From Burkholderia savannae (GTDB lineage: Bacteria > Pseudomonadota > Gammaproteobacteria > Burkholderiales > Burkholderiaceae), in assembly GCF_001524445.2 (NCBI RefSeq), contig NZ_CP013417.1, positions 124,001 to 188,000 on the forward strand: 64,000 nt of DNA, given 5' to 3'. Positions 58,124 through 64,000 of this stretch are shown here, in pieces (position 1 is the first letter of the stretch; the number at the start of each line of letters is the position of its first letter). Position numbers and translations under genes: made by a program. The notes beneath the pieces are model-generated. The model worked only from the letters and a program-made list of their open reading frames with translations, was not told the origin of the DNA and searched no databases.

Positions 58124-58875
58124 GCGGGTTTCGCACGCTGTTCTACAAGGAAATTCTGCGGTTCTGGAAGGTGTCGTTCCAGACGGTGCTCGCGCCCGTC
58201 GTCACTGCGCTGCTCTATCTGACGATCTTCGGCCATGCGTTGACGGGGCGCGTCGAGGTGTATCCGGGCGTCGAGTACGTGAGCTTCCTCGTGCCCGGCC
58301 TCGTGATGATGAGCGTGCTGCAGAATGCGTTCGCGAACAGCTCGTCGTCGCTGATCCAGTCGAAGATCACGGGCAACCTCGTGTTCATGCTGCTGCCGCC
58401 GCTGTCGTACGCGGACATCTTCGGCGCGTACGTGCTCGCGTCCGTCGTGCGCGGGCTCGCGGTCGGCGCGGGCGTGTTCGTCGTCACGGTCTGGTTCATT
58501 CCGATGAGCTTCGCCGCGCCGTTCTACATCGTCGCGTTCGCGCTGTTCGGCTCGGCGATTCTCGGCACGCTCGGGCTGATCGCCGGCATCTGGGCCGAGA
58601 AGTTCGACCAGCTCGCCGCGTTCCAGAACTTCCTCATCATGCCGCTCACGTTCCTGTCGGGCGTGTTCTATTCGACGCACTCGCTGCCGTCCGTGTGGCG
58701 CGAGGTGTCGCGGCTCAATCCGTTCTTCTACATGATCGACGGCTTCCGCTACGGGTTCTTCGGCGTCGCCGACGTGAATCCGCTCGCGAGCCTCGCGATC
58801 GTCGCCGGCTTCTTCGCGCTGCTCGCGCTGATCGCGATGCGGCTGCTCGCCACCGGCTACAAACTGCGTCATTGA
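58120..58875 (+). CDS. ABC-2 type permease (YadH-like)
   Basis: Membrane protein of 251 residues with about six hydrophobic segments. ABC-2 features include FRTLFYKEILRFWKVSFQTVLAPVV at the N terminus and the conserved FLSGVFYSTHSLPSVWREVSRLNPFFYMIDGFRYGFFG block. It starts within the ATPase stop (ATGA overlap) and forms the exporter with it. Confidence 0.93.
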   Translation: MSGFRTLFYKEILRFWKVSFQTVLAPVVTALLYLTIFGHALTGRVEVYPGVEYVSFLVPGLVMMSVLQNAFANSSSSLIQSKITGNLVFMLLPPLSYADIFGAYVLASVVRGLAVGAGVFVVTVWFIPMSFAAPFYIVAFALFGSAILGTLGLIAGIWAEKFDQLAAFQNFLIMPLTFLSGVFYSTHSLPSVWREVSRLNPFFYMIDGFRYGFFGVADVNPLASLAIVAGFFALLALIAMRLLATGYKLRH

Positions 58876-58969
58876 TATGAATCGACGGCCGCGCGCCGCG
58901 TTCGCCGCCGCCCCGCCGCGCGCGCCGAATCGCGCCGGGCGGCCCAGCGCGTACTGACAGGAGCATTTC

Positions 58970-59209
58970 ATGTTGCCGACTCCCGAACTGGTCAAGCAAT
59001 ACATCGCGGCGGGCCTTGCCTGCACGCATCTGGAAGTCGAAGGCGACGGCCAGCATTTCTTCGCGACGATCGTGTCGCCCGCCTTCGAGGGCAAGCGGCC
59101 GATTCAGCGGCATCAGCTCGTCTACGCGGCGCTTGGCGATCGCATGAAGCAGGAAATCCACGCGCTCAGCATGAAGACGCTGACGCCCGCCGAATGGCAG
59201 AATGCATAA
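58970..59209 (+). CDS. ibaG: BolA family protein IbaG
   Basis: Small protein of 79 residues with the BolA fold; [33 protein letters not shown] covers the core including the conserved histidines that bind Fe-S clusters with monothiol glutaredoxins. Like E. coli ibaG (yrbA) it lies just before murA and near mla genes. A GGAGC site precedes the ATG. Confidence 0.93.
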   Translation: MLPTPELVKQYIAAGLACTHLEVEGDGQHFFATIVSPAFEGKRPIQRHQLVYAALGDRMKQEIHALSMKTLTPAEWQNA

Positions 59210-59222
59210 ACGGAAACAGTCA

Positions 59223-60572
59223 GTGCAAGTCACCGTCAACGAACGCGACGCCGTCGAGCGCGTCGCCACGGAAACCCCGGCCGGCAATCGGCAAGCGCAT
59301 GCGCACGGAACGGACAAGCTCGTGATCGAGGGCGGCCGGCGCCTTGCCGGCGAGATCGCCGTGTCGGGCGCGAAGAACGCCGCGCTGCCGATCCTCTGCG
59401 CGGGCCTGCTGAGCGCCGAGCCCGTGCGCCTCGAGAACGTGCCGAACCTGAAGGACGTGCGCACGACGCTCGCGCTGCTCGGCCAGATGGGCATGCGCGA
59501 GGAGACGGACGGCGCGCGGGTGTTGCTCGATGCGTCGCGCGTCGACAACCCGGTCGCGCCTTACGAGCTCGTGAAGACGATGCGTGCGTCGATCCTCGTG
59601 CTCGGCCCGCTGCTCGCGCGCTTCGGCTACGCGAAGGTGTCGCTGCCGGGCGGCTGCGCGATCGGCGCGCGCCCAGTCGACCAGCACATCAAGGGCCTGC
59701 AGGCGATGGGCGCCGAGATCCGCATCGAGCACGGCTACGTCGAGGCGCGCGCGAAGCGCCTGAAGGGCGCGCGGATCGTCACCGACATGATCACCGTCAC
59801 GGGCACCGAGAACCTGCTGATGGCGGCGACGCTCGCCGACGGCGAGACGGTGATCGAGAACGCCGCGCGCGAGCCGGAAGTGACGGACCTCGCGCATCTG
59901 CTCGTCGAAATGGGCGCGAAGATCGACGGGATCGGCACCGACCGGCTCGTGATCCAGGGCGTCGAGCGCCTGCACGGCGCGACGCATGCGGTGATCCCGG
60001 ACCGGATCGAGGCGGGCACGTTCCTTTGCGCGGTCGCGGCGGCGGGCGGCGACGTGACGCTCACCGGCATGCGTGCACACATCCTCGACGCGGTGATCGA
60101 CAAGCTGCGCGAAGCGGGCGCGACGATCGAAGAGGGCGCCGACACGCTGCGCGTGAAGATGGATCGCCGGCCGAGCGCGGTCGCGATCCGCACGTCCGAG
60201 TATCCGGCGTTCCCGACCGACATGCAGGCGCAGTTCATGGCGCTGAACGCGGTCGCGGACGGCTCCGCGCAAGTGATCGAGACGATCTTCGAGAACCGCT
60301 TCATGCACGTGCAGGAGCTGAACCGCCTCGGCGCGAGCATCGCGGTCGACGGCAACACGGCGCTCGTCACGGGCGTGCCGAGGCTCTCGGGCGCGAGCGT
60401 GATGGCGACCGACCTGCGCGCGTCGGCGAGTCTCGTGATCGCCGGCCTCTGCGCGCAAGGCGAGACGCTCGTCGACCGCATCTATCATTTGGACCGCGGC
60501 TACGACCGGATGGAGACGAAGCTGACGGCCGTCGGCGCGAGCGTGCGCCGCATTTCAGGGAGCGAAGCATGA
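59223..60572 (+). CDS. murA: UDP-N-acetylglucosamine 1-carboxyvinyltransferase
   Basis: First committed enzyme of peptidoglycan synthesis, target of fosfomycin. I take the GTG at 59223, (M)[13 protein letters not shown], 449 residues, since GGAAAC lies upstream. An ATG at 59202 overlapping ibaG would add 7 residues. A 35-residue extension precedes the catalytic start [29 protein letters not shown]. The active-site cysteine is in [12 protein letters not shown], so fosfomycin sensitivity of the enzyme is expected. It overlaps hisG by ATGA. Confidence 0.95.
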   Translation: MQVTVNERDAVERVATETPAGNRQAHAHGTDKLVIEGGRRLAGEIAVSGAKNAALPILCAGLLSAEPVRLENVPNLKDVRTTLALLGQMGMREETDGARVLLDASRVDNPVAPYELVKTMRASILVLGPLLARFGYAKVSLPGGCAIGARPVDQHIKGLQAMGAEIRIEHGYVEARAKRLKGARIVTDMITVTGTENLLMAATLADGETVIENAAREPEVTDLAHLLVEMGAKIDGIGTDRLVIQGVERLHGATHAVIPDRIEAGTFLCAVAAAGGDVTLTGMRAHILDAVIDKLREAGATIEEGADTLRVKMDRRPSAVAIRTSEYPAFPTDMQAQFMALNAVADGSAQVIETIFENRFMHVQELNRLGASIAVDGNTALVTGVPRLSGASVMATDLRASASLVIAGLCAQGETLVDRIYHLDRGYDRMETKLTAVGASVRRISGSEA

Positions 60573-61225
60573 CTGCACCGCTGACGCTGGCGCTGTCGAA
60601 AGGGCGTATCTTCGAGGAAACCGTGCCGCTTCTTGCGGCGGCGGGCGTGACGGTCGCCGAGGACCCGGAAACCTCGCGCAAGCTGATCCTGCCGACCACC
60701 GATCCGAACCTGCGCGTGATCGTCGTGCGGGCGACCGACGTGCCGACCTACGTCGAGTACGGCGCGGCCGATTTCGGCGTCGCCGGCAAGGACGTGCTGC
60801 TGGAGCACGGCGGCGGCGGGCTGTATCAGCCGATCGATCTGAACATCGCGCGCTGCCGGATGTCGGTGGCCGTGCCGGCGGGCTTCGATTACGCGAACGC
60901 GGTGCGCCAGGGTGCGCGGCTGCGCGTCGCGACGAAGTATGTCGAGACCGCCCGCGAGCACTTCGCCGCGAAGGGCGTGCACGTCGACCTGATCAAGCTG
61001 TACGGCTCGATGGAGCTCGCGCCGCTCGTGGGCCTCGCCGACGCGATCGTCGATCTCGTCAGCTCGGGCGGCACGCTGAAGGCGAACAATCTGGTCGAGG
61101 TCGAGGAGATCATGCCGATCTCGTCGCGCCTCGTCGTGAACCAGGCCGCGCTCAAACTGAAGCGCGCCGCGCTGAAGCCGTTCCTCGACGCGTTCGAACG
61201 CGCGTCGCAGCGGAGCGGAGCCTGA
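60569..61225 (+). CDS. hisG: ATP phosphoribosyltransferase, short form
   Basis: First step of histidine synthesis. Protein of 218 residues: both catalytic lobes are present ([56 protein letters not shown]) but the C-terminal histidine-binding domain of about 80 residues is absent. This short type needs the HisRS-like subunit HisZ for activity and feedback; no hisZ lies in this window. It starts within the murA stop codon. Confidence 0.96.
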   Translation: MTAPLTLALSKGRIFEETVPLLAAAGVTVAEDPETSRKLILPTTDPNLRVIVVRATDVPTYVEYGAADFGVAGKDVLLEHGGGGLYQPIDLNIARCRMSVAVPAGFDYANAVRQGARLRVATKYVETAREHFAAKGVHVDLIKLYGSMELAPLVGLADAIVDLVSSGGTLKANNLVEVEEIMPISSRLVVNQAALKLKRAALKPFLDAFERASQRSGA

Positions 61226-61265
61226 CCCTCGCGGCTTTCGGCGCATTACCGGAACGGATGACAGC

Positions 61266-62603
61266 ATGGCTATCAAGATTCGCAAACTCGATTCGGCAAG
61301 CGAAGGCTTCGCGGCCGAATTGCGCGCGGTGCTCGCGTTCGAGGCGAGCGAAGACGAAGCGATCGAGCGCTCGGTCGCGCAGATCCTCGCGGACGTGAAG
61401 GCGCGCGGCGACGCCGCGGTGCTCGACTACACGAACCGCTTCGACCGGCTGAACGCCCGGAGCGTCGCGGCGCTCGAGTTGCCGCAGGACGCGCTCGAGG
61501 CGGCGCTCGAGGGCCTCGAGCCGAAGCGCCGCGCGGCGCTCGAGGCGGCGGCCGCGCGCGTGCGCGGCTACCACGAGAAGCAGAAGATCGAATGCGGCAG
61601 CCATAGCTGGCAATACACGGAAGCCGACGGCACCGTGCTCGGCCAGAAGGTGACGCCGCTCGACCGCGCCGGCCTGTACGTGCCGGGCGGCAAGGCCGCG
61701 TACCCGTCGTCGGTGCTGATGAACGCGATTCCCGCGCGCGTCGCGGGCGTCGGCGAGATCGTGATGGTCGTGCCGACGCCGGACGGCGTGAAGAACGACC
61801 TCGTGCTCGCCGCGGCGCTGTTGGGCGGCGTCGACCGCGTGTTCACGATCGGCGGCGCGCAGGCGGTGGCCGCGCTCGCGTACGGCACGGCAACGGTGCC
61901 CGCCGTCGACAAGATCTGCGGCCCCGGCAACGCGTACGTCGCGTCGGCGAAGCGCCGCGTGTTCGGCACGGTCGGCATCGACATGATCGCCGGGCCGTCC
62001 GAGATCCTCGTGCTGTGCGACGGCACGACCGATCCGTCGTGGGTCGCGATGGACCTCTTCTCGCAGGCCGAGCACGACGAGCTCGCGCAATCGATCCTGC
62101 TGTGCCCGGACGACGGGTTCATCGAGCGCGTCGAGAAGGCGATCGACGAGCTGTTGCCGACGATGCCGCGCCGGGACGTGATCCGCGCGTCGCTCGAGGG
62201 CCGCGGCGCGCTTGTCAAGGTGCGCGACATGGCCGAGGCGTGCAAGATCGCCAACGACATCGCGCCCGAGCACCTCGAAATCTCCGCGCTCGAGCCGCAG
62301 CAATGGGGCAAGCAGATCCGCCATGCGGGCGCGATCTTTCTCGGCCGCTACACGAGCGAAAGCCTCGGCGACTACTGCGCGGGCCCGAACCACGTGCTGC
62401 CGACGTCGCGCACCGCGCGTTTCTCGTCGCCGCTCGGCGTCTACGATTTCTTCAAGCGCTCGAGCGTGATCGAAGTGAGCGCCGAAGGCGCGCACACGCT
62501 CGGCGAGATCGCATCGGAGCTCGCGTACGGCGAAGGATTGCAGGCGCACGCGAAGAGCGCCGAGTACCGGATGAAAGGGGCGGGCGACCGCCAGAAAGGC
62601 TAA
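61266..62603 (+). CDS. hisD: Histidinol dehydrogenase
   Basis: NAD-dependent zinc enzyme of 445 residues for the last two steps of histidine synthesis. Signatures are [75 protein letters not shown] and [25 protein letters not shown], carrying the zinc and catalytic Glu/His residues. It follows hisG by 40 bases. Confidence 0.98.
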   Translation: MAIKIRKLDSASEGFAAELRAVLAFEASEDEAIERSVAQILADVKARGDAAVLDYTNRFDRLNARSVAALELPQDALEAALEGLEPKRRAALEAAAARVRGYHEKQKIECGSHSWQYTEADGTVLGQKVTPLDRAGLYVPGGKAAYPSSVLMNAIPARVAGVGEIVMVVPTPDGVKNDLVLAAALLGGVDRVFTIGGAQAVAALAYGTATVPAVDKICGPGNAYVASAKRRVFGTVGIDMIAGPSEILVLCDGTTDPSWVAMDLFSQAEHDELAQSILLCPDDGFIERVEKAIDELLPTMPRRDVIRASLEGRGALVKVRDMAEACKIANDIAPEHLEISALEPQQWGKQIRHAGAIFLGRYTSESLGDYCAGPNHVLPTSRTARFSSPLGVYDFFKRSSVIEVSAEGAHTLGEIASELAYGEGLQAHAKSAEYRMKGAGDRQKG

Positions 62604-62756
62604 AGGTAAGCCGGGCGCACCGGAAGCGCGATACGAGACCAGCCAACAACGACGACAACCCGAGACCGCCCGGCGAGGCGGCCCGCCGCGCGGCGCAGGC
62701 GTCGCGCGAGGGCGCTTCGGCCGGGGCCACGCCGGCGCCTGCGCGCCGCTGCCGAC

Positions 62757-63827
62757 ATGACTACGCCAGAAGACATCATCCGCCGCGACGTGCTCGCGAT
62801 GACGAGCTACCCGGTGCCGGACGCCACGGGCTTCGTGAAGCTCGACGCGATGGAGAACCCGTATTCGCTGCCCGCGCCGCTTGCGGCGGAGCTCGGCGAG
62901 CGGCTCGCGCACGTCGCGCTGAACCGCTATCCGGCGCCGCGTCCCGCCGCGCTGATCGACAAGCTGCGCGCGGCGATGGGCGTGCCCGCCGCGTGCGACG
63001 TGCTGCTCGGCAACGGTTCCGACGAGATCATCAGCATGCTCGCGATGGCGTGCGCGAAGCCGGGCGCGAAAGTGCTCGCGCCGCTGCCGGGCTTCGTGAT
63101 GTACGAGCTGTCGGCGAAGTTCGCGCAGCTCGAGTTCGTCGGCGTGCCGCTCGCGGCGGATCTGACGCTCGACGTCGACGCGATGCTCGCGGCGATCGCC
63201 GAGCACCGGCCGGCGCTCGTCTATCTCGCCTATCCGAACAACCCGACGGGCACGCTGTATCCGGACGAGGACATCGAGCGGATCATCGCGGCGGCGAGCG
63301 CGAGCCTCGTCGTGATCGACGAGGCTTACCAGCCGTTCGCGCAGCGCAGCTGGCTGCCGCGCGCGGCGGCGTTCGACAACGTCGTCGTGATGCGCACGAT
63401 GTCGAAGCTCGGCCTCGCGGGCATTCGCCTCGGCTATCTGGTCGGGTTGCCCGCGTGGCTCGCGCAGTTCGACAAGGTGCGCCCGCCGTACAACGTGAAC
63501 GTGCTGACGCAGGCGGCGGCCGAATTCCTGCTCGAGCGCCTCGACGTGCTCGACGCGCAGGCCGCGCAACTGCGCGACGCGCGCGCGGCGCTCGCGCACG
63601 CGATCGGTGCGCTGCCGGGCGCGACGGTGTTCCCGAGCGCGGGCAATTTCCTGCTCGTGCGGGTGCCGGACGCGGCCGCCGTGTTCGACGTACTTTTGAC
63701 CGAGCGGGTGCTGATCAAAAACGTGAGTAAAATGCACCCATTGCTCGCCAATTGCGTGCGCGTAACGGTTGGGTCTCCCGAAGAAAACGCGCGCCTGCTG
63801 GCCGCATTGAAGTTGGCGCTGCCCTGA
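62757..63827 (+). CDS. hisC: Histidinol-phosphate aminotransferase
   Basis: PLP-dependent fold-type I aminotransferase of 356 residues. It has [11 protein letters not shown] near the N terminus, the NPTGTLYP motif, [11 protein letters not shown] with the PLP aspartate, and the PLP lysine in [18 protein letters not shown] 153-base gap to hisD contains no other gene. It is third in the his operon. Confidence 0.97.
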   Translation: MTTPEDIIRRDVLAMTSYPVPDATGFVKLDAMENPYSLPAPLAAELGERLAHVALNRYPAPRPAALIDKLRAAMGVPAACDVLLGNGSDEIISMLAMACAKPGAKVLAPLPGFVMYELSAKFAQLEFVGVPLAADLTLDVDAMLAAIAEHRPALVYLAYPNNPTGTLYPDEDIERIIAAASASLVVIDEAYQPFAQRSWLPRAAAFDNVVVMRTMSKLGLAGIRLGYLVGLPAWLAQFDKVRPPYNVNVLTQAAAEFLLERLDVLDAQAAQLRDARAALAHAIGALPGATVFPSAGNFLLVRVPDAAAVFDVLLTERVLIKNVSKMHPLLANCVRVTVGSPEENARLLAALKLALP

Positions 63828-63891
63828 CGGGCCACCCCGGGGCGCCGCCTTTCCCGTCCCCCATTTACACCAGTCAATTCAAGGAATCACC

Positions 63892-64000
63892 ATGCGCGTG
63901 GCGGAAGTCGTTCGCAATACCAGCGAAACGCAGATCCGTGTGAAGCTCGACCTCGACGGCACCGGCAAGCAGAAGCTCGCGACGGGCGTCCCGTTCCTCG
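63892..64000 (+). CDS. hisB: Imidazoleglycerol-phosphate dehydratase (5' part)
   Basis: Only the first 36 codons are in the window: [36 protein letters not shown], split here by the window end. This is the conserved N terminus of HisB (RNTxET..I...L.LDGTG). An AAGGAA site precedes the ATG. Following hisC, it continues the histidine operon beyond the window. Confidence 0.95.
   Translation, partial: MRVAEVVRNTSETQIRVKLDLDGTGKQKLATGVPFL

Overview
The window is a stretch of the main chromosome of a Burkholderia, most likely the B. pseudomallei/B. thailandensis group. It is GC-rich with strong GC3 bias. The gene order is typical of that genus: spc/alpha ribosomal operons, a hemB/engB/cytochrome c/resB/ccsA block, a pil-aroKB block, ugp, gltBD, mla-murA-his. 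Several protein starts also match Burkholderia family members I know. The species cannot be fixed without a database search. There are no rRNA or tRNA genes, no CRISPR array, no prophage and no intact insertion sequence. Almost everything is vertically inherited core genome.

Layout. 1-7719: distal spc operon and alpha operon (rpsN' rpsH rplF rplR rpsE rpmD rplO secY infA rpmJ rpsM rpsK rpsD rpoA rplQ). 7827-10032: cutA-dsbD. 10195-12106 (minus): hemB and engB, with a probable anti-hemB small RNA on the plus strand between them. 12322-18363: envelope redox genes (di-haem cytochrome c, resB-ccsA for cytochrome c maturation, msrPQ for periplasmic methionine sulfoxide repair). 18529-18632: an 8-bp tandem repeat. 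18658-23102: lysA and lptM (minus), cyaY (plus) and mrcA (minus). 23335-29257: a divergent pilMN(OP)Q cluster overlapping aroK-aroB, then dgt. 30619-35735: the ugpBAEC-Q glycerol-3-phosphate uptake operon. 35881-36612: ompW (minus). 36804-44072: a REP-type Y1 transposase homologue that has lost its catalytic residues, directly upstream of gltB-gltD. 44353-46424: agcS-thpR. 46425-48666: a decayed intergenic zone with repeats, a deleted SDR pseudogene, and an SbmA/YddA-type ABC transporter. 48949-52639: TPP riboswitch and thiO-thiS-thiG-thiE. 52739-58875: mlaFED-mlaA-mlaC-mlaB and a yadGH-type ABC exporter. 58970-64000: ibaG, murA and the start of the histidine operon (hisG hisD hisC hisB').

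Functional themes. The window joins translation and transcription machinery, respiratory and periplasmic thiol chemistry, envelope building (LptM, PBP1A, Mla, MurA), nitrogen assimilation (GltBD), and shikimate, lysine, histidine and thiamine biosynthesis. Many genes overlap by ATGA or GTGA and are probably translationally coupled. Perfect GC-rich hairpins with T runs mark most transcription-unit ends.

The items most worth following up are the catalytically dead RAYT-like protein tied to gltBD, the probable anti-hemB RNA with an anti-Shine-Dalgarno loop, the PilO-PilP fusion, the strong terminator between rpoA and rplQ, the long N-terminal extension on ThiE, and the 8-bp repeat behind lysA.
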